A stretch of DNA of 64,000 nucleotides from Sympetrum striolatum. Taxonomy: Eukaryota; Arthropoda; Insecta; Odonata; Libellulidae. Shown here piece after piece: positions 42,701-57,700 of the stretch; the first letter of the stretch is position 1; every line of letters starts with the position of its first letter. The notes under the pieces are model-generated. The model saw only the letters and a program-made list of their open reading frames with translations. It ran no database searches and was not told where the DNA came from. The DNA is taken from the NCBI GenBank assembly GCA_947579665.1, contig OX388345.1, forward strand, positions 57,031,454 through 57,095,453, given 5' to 3'. The position numbers were made by a program, and so were the translations under genes.

Positions 42701-45700
42701 CAGTAGTATAATTAAAAAGACACATATCCCTTCATAATTTTCTTTGCTTGCAGTTTGCAAGCACCCATTTACTAGTTGATTATAAACTTGCAGTTTATCA
42801 TTACTTAAACAATTGAAAATGCTGAGCCGAGCAATGAGGTGCAAAGTATTTAATTGCCAAGAACTACTTTCATCATTAAAATTTTTAAAAGATGAAACCG
42901 AAGCACCGACCCAGCAGAAATATGTATGCAAAGCTTCTTCACCTTTATGATTAACTGCTTGGAGAACAAATTAATGTACAAAATAAATCCAATTCTTAAG
43001 TCTATAAATTATTCTAATTCCATATTGATTGAGTTACCGCAATTACCACTTCGTTTGAATAATTTAACGCTAACTTAATCAGGAATATTAATAAGCGTAA
43101 TTCACATCTCTATTTCACACCGATTCTATCCATCTTATTTTAAACTATCTTCCCTTCCCATTGCATTCTCTTCATGCTAGCCTTGCGAGAGGGAATACTT
43201 CAATATAAACGAAGATGGGAATAGATAAGTAATGGATCAAATAAGATAAATTACAATAAGAATCCTGCCTCAGCTCTCACCCGCAGCATAAAATAAAAAT
43301 CTTTCGCAACCGTATGTAACGCATTATTAAGTTTCCGTTCCTTGTGATTGAGCGTCAACCTAGAGGAAAAAATCCTCGAGAGCGATTGCATCGCATGTTC
43401 GGAATCCGAAGGAATGGTAGACATGAAGGAGCCGACAAGCGCCTCCCGTATTACAAGTTTCCTCATTACTTCTGCCAATTCAAGCACTCCTCATTGGAGC
43501 GGAACGGCTGATAGACTCGCGCCAACATCCGGTTGGAGGATCGAATCCGGTCTCTCGGTATGCGAGGCGGTGCTCTTCCCCTGAAACTGCTGTTTTACTC
43601 TTACTAATTAAGTCAGTTCCACCTCAAACCCTCGAGGAGAAAACGTGATGCCATTCCGCAATCGTTGTATGCATATGTTCTTCGACTTCGGTGAAATGCG
43701 TTAAAAAGTTCAAGGACCTGCGGAATCGCATCAAACGAGAATCTGCATTGCAATTCTTCCTCGCCGAGAGAGCATGTGTTTTCAGAGAGAGTAAACAGTT
43801 GCGATGGGAAGTGCAATGATTCCGAAACTAATCCGAGAGATTAAACAGACTTATTCTGACAGCAGCAGATCTGAAGCTATCATGTGATTTTAGGTGGAGT
43901 TTATTCTTGTTAAGCACAGAGAACACGAAATATATTCTTAGAGATTAACAACAGAATTTATTTTTATGAAATTGAGGAAATTTATCTATGTTAAGCACAA
44001 AAAGGCGAGTTTTTTGAGCTAAAGAACATTGTTTTTAGTGAAACTTTAGGCAGTAAGGAATATACCAACTATGGCAGGGTATATTTGGTAATGGTTTTGT
44101 GCTATCAGTACTTCAAAAAATATGTAATAGAATAATTACGTAAAATTGAACTTCGAATAAATACTTCTGAAGATAAATAACCTTCGCTCTTGATGACCCT
44201 TATAGATCTTTAATAATTTTGACAGTACACCTACGTTATGGCATTCACCACAAATTAGGTTTATATTCTAATTTGGATCTAATTACAGTTTTTAATCGAT
44301 ATAAGAGGAGGAAAAGTGGAAATAACCATTCTATAGAAAAGTTTTATAAAAAATTGCACTAAAGTTTTTCTCAAAACGTAAGGCTAGAAAAGCAAAAACT
44401 TTCACTTGAAAATTATCAACAAGTAATGATACTGTAAGGAACTACAATTTCTTCTTCGAGTATAACTTCAGAATAAATGAAAGTTCCAATTCCGATATGA
44501 GAAAAAAGAAAACAAAAATTCATGTATTGAAAAACTAAAATCGAAAATATCTTTTAAAAAGGAAAACCATTCACTAGAAGAAACTCTTCTTTTTTCTGCA
44601 AAAATTATGATAGGAAAATCTACGAGATTTAAAATTTTCCTCGATACGTTTCTTTTCTTGTGAAGATGAATGAAGCAAAGACTTAGACGTGTTGCCTTAA
44701 GACAATCACCATACCCTTACGCCAAGTAGCAATTAACTTCCTCGTTCTAATTTCTACTAAAATATTTGTATTCCAATTAACATACCAATTGATCTGTAGA
44801 AATAAAATCACTTCTAAAATGGGGGAAATCGACTGCATAAACCTTTTTAGAACATTACCAGGCTACAAGGGAATTTATATTGGTCTCCAATTCACTTCCG
44901 TGATACCGTTAAGTAGTAATTAAAGAGAAAAGGTCTTACCTGAAAAGGAATAGGTTTTCCAAGCAATTAATCTAATCGATCGTTTCTGTATCATGCTCCT
45001 TTAAAAGCTTTTTCCCATTACCTTCAATCAGCTACAAACGCAATGTACACCGTATTGCAAGTAAGATTTGTACGAAAGATAGGGCATAACTTTGTGAGGC
45101 AATGAGTATGAACTTTCTACCACAAAGATTATCTAAATATTCACAAATTCAGTTTAAAGCTAATTTTTATTAATGATAAGCGACTGAATAATAACTAATT
45201 ATGGTCGGGACTTGTCTAACTCGATATATTGGTTAGCTTATTGCATTTTCGTACTCGACGCCATTTCGTAGATTGTCGATGAGACCGCAGCATTAAAAGA
45301 GTTTTAATAACTACTGAAACTGTTCATAAAATATTATAAGTTGATTACTTTTAGTTTTTACCTGGTTTTCCAGCAATTACATTTTTTTCTAAATTAATCT
45401 CCGCATATTTATAGCCACTTTAATTAATTTCAAGAGATGTTTCTATACATTAGATAGATAATAACCATTTTCAATACAAATATTAATTTGCGAGTTACTT
45501 GCCATTTAATCTTTAAACATGCGAACGCGCAACATTTGCTTGCATCTCTTAGGAATTAAATTTCTTACAATCTTTAATCTTTCATGAAAAAAAGGTCAAG
45601 AGGATTCCAATGTAAGCTTTAGTCTGAAAAATTTGACATTTTTTCCCACGACTTCTAATTAATTATTCATGTCCTCAATACCCATAAACCTAGGAGCTGC

Positions 45701-48700
45701 ATCAAAGTTTCTCCTCTCCATGAAAATTTCTAATCAATCAACGTTGTCAGAAAAATTTAAGGACTTACGAAAAAGTCTCTCGGGACTGAGGTTTCTCAAG
45801 ACGTGGGGCACTGGCGCGTTGAAGAGGGGAACTCTGCCTTTGTTCTTTGGCGGCATTCGGGCCCTCGCAATGGCCTCTGCATCTTCTCCCTCCATCGCCC
45901 ATCGGCTACCGAATCCATCAGAGTCCTCTAGTTCGTCAGCGACTTGGAAGGTTCCATTGCGGAAAGATCTCATGGCGTTCACCCACGCTTCGCTGGTGCT
46001 GTACACGAAACTACCGTCGATCCAACTTGTCATCCTGTTTGTCTGGAAGGAGAGATAGAGAGTTCTCGTTATTCTATGAACAAGAAAACAATTAAATGTA
46101 CAATAGTGAAGATATTTGGTGCGAAAACAAAATTATGATATTGTTGTCCATGTTTGCATTGAAGATTACTTATTCTGAATTAAATCAGGCTGAATAATGC
46201 TCCTACGTCATAACTGGCTGCATTACACTTGGTACATTAGTCAATCATTTCAAGAATGTTGTTTCCATTTAAATAAGAATAAAATTAACATAGATGTCCT
46301 ACTAGTAATACTATTGATAGGAGTAATTTGGATTGCATTATTGTTGTTAAACATATTGAATATAAATAATTCTATTATAATCATTTCAGGCGTTGAAATT
46401 TTCGGTCAAGTGACTCAACCATTATTGTAACCACGAATTTTCAAAGTAGATTTCGATAGAATCAACCAGAAAAGTATAATTTATAACATAAGTAATTTGA
46501 CAACTTGTTGGATCAATAAGTTTTAATTATGAAGTAATTGATTTCAACATTAAAACATAATTCTTCTGTAAGATACACATGGGATTTCCTGATAAGGAAT
46601 TACGTGATAAGAGTAAAAGAGGCTGATTACTTGGGAAGGCATGACCATAAATACAAAATAAGACGTATAAAGCAAAAAACTGATAATCGGAAATATTCTT
46701 TCCTTAATAGAACTATTGAGGAATGGAATAGTCTGCCTCCAGAAGTATTTGAACCTTCTCCAATAAATACTAAATGGTTTGTTAACGTTATTATTAAATT
46801 GAATATTTCGATGAGTGAGCCTGTCGTTGACAAAATGTGAGACAAGTAGGGGATTGCCTGGTAGGGTGAAGTACGATGGGGACTTCGTGGGCCTTCGTAG
46901 TAGCCGTGAAGGCCTATCAGGAACCCCGAGAAATCTTGCATGATAAGTATTTGACAAATAATGTTATGCTATTTCTAGATTATATAAATATATGTTTAAC
47001 TTTCTATGGATCCATTTCGTGTACCATATAATTACCTTTTAATACTTATATTTTTTACTACTTATATATTATTATATTTTATGCAAATGGGTTACTGTAT
47101 AGATACATAGAAGTTTACTTTTTACTGTTTTGTAAGATACGTCGCCACCTGTCCTGTAAGTAACTGCTGCGGTAATGTACAATAAATAAATAATTATAAA
47201 CTAAAACAAAAAGATCTTATAGAAAATGTATATAGCAGTTTTTGGGCAAAGTTCTACAAGTTCCAGATTTTTTTAACGATATCAGAATTTTACGATGAAA
47301 TGCAACGAATTATATAAAATTGTTTTACACAATTTTTGGTTTACAATTATCACAAATAAATGCAAATTCCATTTAGAAAACATTATGACGATATATGTTG
47401 GAGTTGCTTAATTTTTATGGAACCTTTTATTTTCATTCCAAGGAAAACAGGCATAGAAATTGTAAATCACTGTATTCTAAATCAGAATTATACCTTAGCT
47501 ACCACAAATCTAATCTTTCCAAAAATTAAGTTCAAGAATTCATTTACCTTTCACGTACGTGTCTGCAACATCAACTCACGAAAAATTTAATATAATATCA
47601 TTTGAGAAACCATCACTTTACACGTCATTTATTCATACATCCAAAGCCGTTATCTTTCTTAGACTATAATCCATCGCTAACAGGTGTGAAGATCACGCGA
47701 TCGCGGAATAAAGTTAAGTGGAACTGGCTCGATATTAGTAATGGAATCACGCGGCTTGACGGATATTGCATCGTATTTGTCATTTTCCAAGATCCGGGAA
47801 GCGGCAGCCGCTTCAAGTTTCCACATTTGAGTCTTGATTAATTCGGTTTACCTTCCGTGACTACATATAGTCTTTCACACGCCCACATTTGAAAAATTGG
47901 CTAAGGACGCAAAAGATCTTTTATTCTACTCATAATCTCATAAAACGCATCCTGTTTTTCAGCATCAAAATGAATCAAGGTTCTAGCAAAGCCTACAGAA
48001 GATTTAACATGATGTATAAAACATACTGTCTCATAACATTAGAGTAAATACTCAATTGAGCATAATAGATAGAATTCTTTACTAAATCACGCGTCTGAGT
48101 TCAAGTTGGTTAGGATTTGAAGACAGCAGAAAGTGATAAGAAAAGATAATAATAAAGCGTATTTTATTAGGGCAAAATTGTGACTATAAAGTCTTTTCTT
48201 ACATCTAACTCTTATGGTAGATACTAAGTGTATAAAACTGGGCTGGACTTGAAGTGCTAAATTTCCTCGAAAACATTGAATTATTCCATAAGGACTATTT
48301 ATCATCCAATAGAACATATCCAAAGGATGGAAGAATTCCTAAGTTGGCCTTGAATCCAATGCATTCGTCAGAGTTGGTTTCGAGGAACTTGTTTGTCCGA
48401 TACCTTCGTAGAATCCATCATCACGGAGACACTCCAGCAAAAATTTCACTTCCAACGTGAGATTGATGACTCTCAATCATTTTCAGACTCGTGGCCAAAT
48501 CAAACAATTGAAAGCATTGCATCCAATCCAAGACCATCCAATACCTTTGCTTTTGACGGGTTGTCCTCTCTCGTTACTCAGCGTGTGCGAATTTACGTCA
48601 TGCTGGCGATTTTTTGCCTCCGTAAGCTTAGACCGGTGGGTGTCAAAAGATGTCTTATTGAGACAAACATAAAAGGATGACGTCCTTGGAGATGCGAGAG

Positions 48701-51700
48701 TTTCGTCATCACATTCCAATCTTCTCACACCTTATTATTTCCTTAGGAGTCTTTACTCAAAAAATATGTAATTTCTTCCTGCGAACACTTCGTTTTTCCC
48801 TTTGGGATGAAATGTGCTTAGGAGACTGTCACTAACATTAAACTTTCATTCAGCTAAATAAAGATGTATACAAGATATACAGAGGTTTAACTTCATTTAC
48901 TCAATTCACGACGAGGCTACCAAATAAAATTGAAAATTGCATATTTCAAAATTCTTGTTGAAATTTTTATTAGAATAAATAGACGTCTCTTTTTTGAAAC
49001 AGTAACTTCCTTTTATAGAATTATTTGAATTCTTTTTTGGTAAAATTCACTAATATAAACAAGAATAACAAATGATATTTTAATTCAAAAAAGCTCAATC
49101 ATTATGGAAATTAAGTACAATCAGTGTAGCTTCTTCTCTCTTTGACTAAGTTCAAGATTGGCTACATTACACTCGCGCAGGGATAAAACAACCAGTTTTA
49201 CTGATGTAATGCTGACAGTTCATTCATACGAATTTGACTGCATATGTTATAAAACACTGCAAAATATTCGAAAAAAGCAAAAACTTCTATATATCTTTGT
49301 TTTATTAACAAAAGTTGCAAAGCATCTAAGTAAAAATTAATCATACAGCGTTTAACAAATAAAAATAACCATCCATTCCATAAATCTCATCATTTCATTT
49401 CGACAAGCTACAAAATAGTACACCGCGCGCCATATCTTTGGTAACGCCCTACTACTTACAGGTAAAACGTGCAGCACATAGGGAAGAACCAACTTTCCAG
49501 GTGCTTTCACACTGTATACGCGGGGTTCTTTCACTGCTATTCCCCTTAGCAGTGGTACGAGAGATTCCTCTTTTTCCTGTGTCCTTGAGACACAAGCGCA
49601 TCTGAGGGTGATTCTCCGAGGGGAGTATCAAAGGGTAAGAAGTACACGAGGAGGCAAGGTCTTACTGGACCGGAAGCATCGCGTATCTCTAAAGATCCCC
49701 TTTCCTTTGCCTTCGCGAAAAAAGGTTGACTTTTTTTGCCACTTCCCAGAAGATCAAAACCAGTTTCTTTTGTCTCCTCTCTAATAGATGCGATTTTACG
49801 AGGCCGCCTTAAACACGTGAGTTTCTCTAGCACATCCTGTCCAATAAAATTAATTTTTTTACCGACAACGTTAATTATGCAAAGGGCGTAGAAAACTGCT
49901 TTAAATGCGTATACAGCGATTTCATTTTCTTCCTAATGAGAAACAGTAGGTAGATAAAACTAGAAAAATCTAGTTCCGGCCAAACAACCTGACAATAGAA
50001 GGATGAAATAGTAGATATTCTTCAAATTGTAATTGAGTAGGGAGAATTTCACTTCTGCCTGGATCCTACTTGAGATTTTCTCTTTCAGTTTAAGAAAATT
50101 TATTAATGAAGATCATGATTACAAAGTGAAATTTCCAAAGTTATATAAAATTTAAATTAAAAGTAGCTGTTGATGAATGCCACAAAACTAACAAACAAAC
50201 AAGATGTTTCTTTGGTACTCTTGGTATTTTCGGAGTAAGGAATGGGACACCAGTAATATCTTTGTGTAGTTTCATAGTATGCTTCAGTGAAAGCTGCGGA
50301 GTTTCCAACACATTGATAGGAAACTGACATTTATATTTAATATTAATTTATCGGAAAAACCTTTCAAGATAAGCAGTTAGGGCTAAATCGAAAGAGGGAT
50401 TCATATTTTCGATGTTTAAGTATTTTTATAAAAAATTCAGAATTTATGATTTAGTAGAATAAATCAATCAAGTTATTTGTGAATTAAGTTAAGAGTCATT
50501 CAAAGACTCACCTCACCACTCACCTAGGACGATTTAATGTTGTAGTAGGACAAACTTCGCAATAGCAACCTATCTTCGCTTTTCTACCATTTTTACTCTT
50601 ACTAGAAGTGGAAGAGAAAAACGAATGGTGAGATTTATGTGATGAGACAATCATTCATGAAGCCATTGCAGAGCCACATGGAAATAAAAAGGCTAAGACT
50701 GTTTGCATTTTTGGATTTGGATTTGCACAAGAATTTTTCTAAGAGATAAGACTTTCAATTTAACCACCAGCCCAGTAAGTTCTTTGCCTGTAATGGGAAG
50801 TAATTGCGTCGCTTGAAGGAGTCCACTTTGATTAATCGATTTCTCGAACCATCGCCCAAGATAGACGGTTGCTTTCAAAACCAAGTTAGAAGTTTACTCT
50901 TCCGCAGTAATCTTATCATGAAATCGCCCGCTAACGAGTAAGAGAGATTACATCTAACGTTCAAGCCGAGATCTACATGCCGACACTATGAAAGCATTGA
51001 GCTAACGAATACTTTCGATCGAGCTGATATTTTCGAATCCCCGGTAGTGGAAAATTTAAATAGTTCTCCTTAGTAGTAAAAAGACTAAAATTTGCTATAA
51101 CAGATATATTTTACACATATAGGGAAACTGGTAGATTTTGATAAAAAATGAAGCGCTTCTAGTACTACATATAGGGAATTTAAATTTTTCAAATCTTGAT
51201 TGTGACAAATTTCTGTATAACTGTATTGATATTAAACTGTATAATTCTTCCGAAATATTTATTACCTTTAAAATGAAATGAGTCCGTTACAATTATTGTA
51301 TACTCATTTTACAACTTCAACATCGAAGTCAACTTCCTGCAGCTAATGGTTACCATCACATTATATTGAGTTAGTTGGGTTGCCTATCTCTCAGGCGGCT
51401 TTGATAAGTATCCACTGAAGAGTGACGAATTTTCGAGTGACCCACACACCTGTATCTCCAAGCAAATGTCGTTACGATCATCAATGTCAAGAGGTATCAT
51501 GGAAAAACTAAATATTAACTGAACGCTAACAGTGTGCGCGCAGAGAATCTCAGATTGGTAGGAGTGATCCACATGCAAATACTACAATTTGAAAGAAAAA
51601 TTTCGAGCGAAGAAAGAGTAAATGAGACTTTTTGAACTTTAACTCGATGATTCCATTAATTAGTCGTTCTTACCTCAATTTTTACTTTGCAGATAAAGCA

Positions 51701-54700
51701 GCAAACGTTTTACAAATTAAAATGATTAGAAATTTTTAGATTCCAACCAACAAATATGACATGATAACGTTGCGTTACTGAGAAAATTTTATTCCAACTC
51801 ATTTTTAATTATTACATTACTAATTTGTAGAATGTAAAATCCATTCCTGATTTTAATAAGTATTTACAAATTACTCTTAAAGATTCATCGTACGCCACAG
51901 TACCATTGTTAATTATAATTTAAGGTTTTAAGGTATGGAATAAGATTTTAAGCTACAACATTCACGTACTAAGTTTTTCATAAATTATTCGACAGATTTT
52001 CAATGTGAAAATTTTTCTACCATTGGAATATACCATATTCAATCAAACATGAAGATTAAATGTATGGAAGATTGATTCATTTGATGAATGCTTGCTCAGA
52101 TTCCATAATGTGAAAATGAAAAAAAAAAAACATTATTTCCATAGAAAATATTTTGAAGAAATTATGGAAATTTAGTGTCATTTTGTTTCCTTCGTCAAAT
52201 ATTGGAAGTTAGGTTATAAACAGGTGAATATTTAGGAATCGAAAGTTAAAAGGCTTCAGGATCTGCTTAAGGTCTTAACCATTTTTTTTTTTTTCAAATC
52301 CTGAAATCGCAAAAATACCAAGAAACTTCTATACCCTTTGACGGAGAGACTATGCTAGGTCATCATAAAATTTATTGCAATCCACCCGTTATGACCGAAG
52401 GGTACAAGAGCATTTTGAAATGTGAGCCATAGGTATAAAACCAAAAGGTATATTTCAGGTCAATTTAAAATATGAAGAAGTTTTCTTAAAACTTCTTCTA
52501 GTAAGCCATATAAAGGTCATATATTTACGCTTTAAACCTGAATTAAGTTATTCTTTAGTTATTCACAAAGCATTTGCTTTAGGATAAATGACACAACATC
52601 TAAGCTGCGAGAAAAATCCAAGGGGAAGTGTGAGCAAGAACTGCGAACAGTCTCTCCAAAGAAATTAATACCGCCCCATGAAAGATGTAAGAAAACAAAG
52701 GACATTTCCGACCTTCGTAGAGTTCACGTTTCGCTAATGGAATAGTTTCACGGCCCTCGAAACATTTCCCTGCCCATCGTCTTCGGAAAAACTTGTCCCT
52801 TAAGTCACGAAAGTCGAAGGACTTCCAGACAAAACGTTTTAAGATGAAAAACTAATGAGGGAAAGTAAAAAAGATCAGAGAATCCTCACACATTCTCAGG
52901 CGTGACTTATCGCCTTGTTTGGCGCCAATCCCTACGCTAAGGGAATTATGATATCTACGTCCTTGGTCCACCTTTATCTATCAAGGCATTCTTTGCGGAA
53001 TTCCACAGTGAGCCTAGATAAGACAATATCCTTTGAGGATTCCTAGTAGTGGGAAAAAAAGAATCGAATTTTCCTTCAACCGAGCGTACTTCAATGATAA
53101 GGGAGTGTACTTCTTATCGTCACGAAGTAAGCGAGTGGACGCTCGTTGCCGCGAAGGTCTGCCAGTGACCCTGGAGAACGCGTTTCAATCTATTAGCTCG
53201 TGGGACAATGTAGGGAGAGAGCATTAGAATCTAAAGTGAAGTATCCAAGGAATCCAAGTTCAAAGGTCTTTATGACTTCAAACCGTAATACCACTTTTCC
53301 ATCGATATATAAGTGCATAATTTATGAATGCTATGTGGTTAATATAATTCCTGCAGAACTACCACCTCTTAATTACAAAATTGCTATCTAATTTTGCATT
53401 TAATCTTATTATGACCTTATCATTGCAGATACCATGAAAACTTAAATGTATTCATGCAGTGAAATATGTATACTATGTGTAAAACTGGACGTTGAAGTAT
53501 GTCACTCGTGAACAATCTATAAATTTAAATATAAACAAGTCTTTCAATATTCGTAGGGGTTCACAGTTTATCATCCATAAATATGCTAAGTTACATTCCC
53601 CTTAACTTATATGAACGCATCTCCAAAATGAAAGACTACTACAGCAAAGCTCAAAATTACAATCCATTATCATTAAACAATTAGTTTGTAAGGCCATTCA
53701 TGTATGTACCAGAAAGAATTTAAATACTTCCTATAAGTTTATTGCCTATTGCACGAATAGCATCTTCCAGTCAATGAAAAAGTGTCAAACCTTTGATTAT
53801 TTTTATTCGCTTGAGATATGGAGTTTAATGGAAAATTAATTTCGCAAAGGAGAGAGAGAAAGATTAATCATACATTATGATTGATAATCGTTTCTATCGA
53901 CCTCATTCTTGCTACATAAATATTAATACAGCACATTCTATAATTGCTGCTTCACCCTCTCTCTGCTCTGCGTAATTGCTAATTTGTTAAAGCGTTTCAC
54001 TCACGAGTAAATACAAAGAGGGAGAAATAAATCTAATGTGTCAACATTATCAAAATTAAGAAACGACAACCTAGCTTCGTACATTACGCAAAGGGTCAAA
54101 ACCTACTTATTGCACACACATTAAGAGCTCAAGTGTGTGAGAATTACAAAGCATTACGGGCGGTGCATCCTTAACCTAAGAAATCGTGATGAACGTAGCT
54201 TCAATGGAGGATATCTTCTGAGAGAGGAAAACATGCTCACCTCTCGATAGATTCCACCCTTCAAATGAGCCGGTTATTTCCGCATTCTCCCCTTTTGTCT
54301 CTATTGGAGCATAACTGCTGAGATCGATGTTCTTGAACTTTGAATGTTACATTCAATTAGACTCTCAACCTCGACGGACTCCATGCGTCACGATTAGATC
54401 TGCCAACTACTGCATTATAGAGATATACGTCATTAAATACTATCAGAGACCAGTAGGAGCCACTCATCTTCATGCTAGTGTTGTATTAGGATATGAAGTG
54501 GTACTTATCCCTGTTACTACTTATCGAGAAATGGCGCAAGGAAGTGGCGTGTTAGGATATGAAGTGGTCCTTATCAGCGTTACTACTCATGGAGGAAGGG
54601 CTCTCGAAAAATAAAGTACGTTCTAATTTAGTTATTGCATCGATAATATCAAGATAATCCTACAGTAGTAAGTAAACATTGAAGAGAATTTCTTTTTAAT

Positions 54701-57700
54701 TAGTTCTGAAGCACTTGATTGATGCTTTTTGCTCCTACTGTAGTGCAATAACTGCACTTTTAAAGATCTATTCCATCCTCCATGATTCAAAAAGAAAGGA
54801 TTTGCGATATTAAAGTTAAAGTATTGAAAAATTACGTCTCCATTTGAATAATTCCCCTCACAACACAAGAGGGCTGGCTGGAAAGAACTAAAACATCTAT
54901 TGGTCATTTTATGACCATATTTTTTTCATTAACACAAGTATCCAGTTGAAATCTCCGCTATTTATTTTACCGATAAGAACTAAGTTTCGTGATGAAGAGG
55001 GATATAGTAGAAAATTTAACGACTAAAGAGATCGTAAAACCGGTTCCTGTATAATGAGAGTATTTCAAGATCTTTTGTCGTCTAGTGAAGCGGGTATGTT
55101 GACTTAGAGAGTGGTGGGTGACAAAGCGTGCACGTCTGAAGGAGGGAGGGAAGGGATGCGGAATTCATGGTGTAACGCTTCCACAGCTTCCCTGACCAAA
55201 TGGACCGTTCCTTTGGGCGTGGCCTCATAAACTAAAAAAGACAGGTAGGTGAAGGTCACTGTCTCGAGAAAACTTCCGGTGTACGTGTGGGTATCTGAAA
55301 AACCATTCGTCATAAGAAGAGATAAAAGGCGAGAAGTAGTACTAATAGCCCCTTTAGATAACTCAAATAACTTTTCATCACTCAGATGGTTAACTGATTG
55401 ATCAGCAGTGTACTTCCTACTAATTTTTCACTAAATTCGGCAGTTGATATATTCTGATACTTAAACTACGATAAATTTACATAAGGAAGGGTAAAGGTGA
55501 AGTTAAAAGGTAAAATATTCAATAAACAATAAATAATCAGTAATGCTGTCTGTGTTTATTACTCCAATTCCCACTAATGAATATACAGCTTTTGATTAAG
55601 TGTTCGCTCATCGCTGAATCAAGGCAATGGACTGCGAAATATGAGGACTACGTTAATTGAACTGTAAAAAAAGATCATATACTCTGTAATCCCACATAGT
55701 GCACACTTTGATAGATCACCGATGCTCAATCACGAATACTGACAAAAGAACCCTAAGTAAAAAGTTAAATCTAGTACTCTAAAGTGACAAAGATCAGCAA
55801 ATGTACTCCACGAACACAAAACGACTCCATGACCTTGCTTTATCTTTTAGAAATTATCACTACCATATGACATAAGCATATATTATAATTACTAAATCAT
55901 AGTAAGAAAGATATGGAAACTTTTTTGCATCAACTGAAGGACATTTTAGAAATGACTATAATGATCGACTGGACTGATAAAGGGTAAATATAAATATTTA
56001 AAGATTAAAGATAAATTATTATTCTAAAAAAATATCAAGTCTGATTTCTTTTCTAATTCATAAATTTAAATTTTTAAATTAATTCAGCGATTAATTTTAA
56101 CTACAGCATCCCTTCATTACCTCATTTAACATCGCGTTTCAACTTTCCTTAAGATGGAGCGAGATAACAATCAAGATCAAGACAGATCCGATGCATCCTG
56201 TTCAATATCTTGGCTTACCAAGAACACACTTATGTCTAAGTCTTTCAACTTCCTCAATATACTCTTTGGTATGCCACGTGGTAGAAAACTCCCTTGGAAA
56301 GAAAGGCAGAGTAGGGCTTAAAAAGTAAAAGGTGGCCGCGATGAAGGAATTTCTGCAAGCGGCGACCTCCAGCGCGGAGTAAGGCCGGTGTTTGCAGAAA
56401 TAGGAGCCGAGGAGAGGGTCTTCGGTTAAGGTGTGGAAGCCTCCCGACGAAGCGAGGACAAAGTAGTTGGCTCCCAAGGGTGTTTAAGAGCCGCCGGCAT
56501 GGGAGTAGCCACTTTTAACTACACACCTTTTTCCCCCAAATCACTTGGTACGAGACGTTTGAATCTTCCATAGAAAGGAGGAAATATCAGCACAAACATT
56601 GGTGTAAGGAACACGCCTTACAGGAAATCCTCTGGAATTCTTGGATATTTTTAACGTACGTTCTTGAATATGACTAATAGGTGGGGATGAGACCACAAAC
56701 ACCCTGAAGCATTATAGCTATTGATACGAGTCGCTGTATAAAAATATTCTAATTGATTTATTTTTCGAAAAAATAAAGCTTACTTTGAAAACTTTAAGCA
56801 TCTACATAATATATGCTTAGATCACTGTTACCCTTCAATTTAATGTTCACTCAATTACGATCAAAATTACCAATTTCCATGCATATGCATATTTATGAAA
56901 TCCCTAAAAAACTATTTTATAACTATCGGAGTTATGATTTATAGAAGGTATCTTTATCGGGAATTCTTATTTCAATACTTTAATGCTACGTACTCTGACC
57001 AATTTCACTTATAAAATTAAATTAGAAGACAACCAGTAATATTTTAATTTATTTGCAGAAACCTCAATCAATCTGTGTATGTACAGAACTAATTGACAAA
57101 TTGACCTCGTAACATGAGAAAATTTAGCGAAGAGTACAGAGAAAAAATTACCTGCTAATATCAATTCTGAACTGTAAGTAGTAAACTGAACAATCGTTCT
57201 ATTTAACAACGAAAAAACTATTTCAGCGGATATAGTAAAGATATTCGATATAATATGCATGAGAATAAAGTGTTAAATTTAGGGAGACAAATTTTGCAAT
57301 GATGAAAATTTCGAGTCCATTATCTATCGAAATACGTAATGTAAAGCCTTAATTTTGACCGCATTACATACACATTATAGTGCCCGAATATTGGATGGCA
57401 GATTTAGCTACGAAGATTAGCAAATGAGACGTCTAGTTAAAGAAAGCTTGGCTACCGTTTTTATATAAAGGAGAAATCACATGCCTGATCTCCCTACGCA
57501 AAGCATCAAAGTTTGAGAGACAGCCCGAGGCCTAAATTGAGGGTCCCGTAAGATCTTTTAACAGACAAGAGCTTCTTAGCCACCCAAGTGTATCAAGGTC
57601 AGAGTCTCAGATGTTTAAATATCTCCTCTAACTTTCCAGATGTGATATTATAATGGGAGACCTTCACTGCTGAAGAGCCTTAGGAAAATTACTTTCTAAA

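Larger units (their letters stand above)
24251..45768 (-). other. Largest Duox intron (21.5 kb) between exons b and c
   Basis: A phase 1 intron. The background is AT-rich, broken by GC-richer islets of 200-500 bp at about 26100-26560, 27960-28330, 31330-31680, 32950-33340, 34700-35260, 35930-36440, 37120-37620 and 43340-43600. ORFs within islets are unrecognised and often overlap on both strands. It holds the CpG island at 37141-37620, the repeat array at 38580-42720 and a tRNA-like head at 43535-43590. I found no nested gene I can defend. Confidence 0.75.

Noticed and set aside
45734..45768. Residues following LSPERLF in the open frame of exon b.
   Set aside because: They lie after a clear GTAAGT donor, and the next exon restores the conserved LLGDPRTNQNP continuation, so this is intron.
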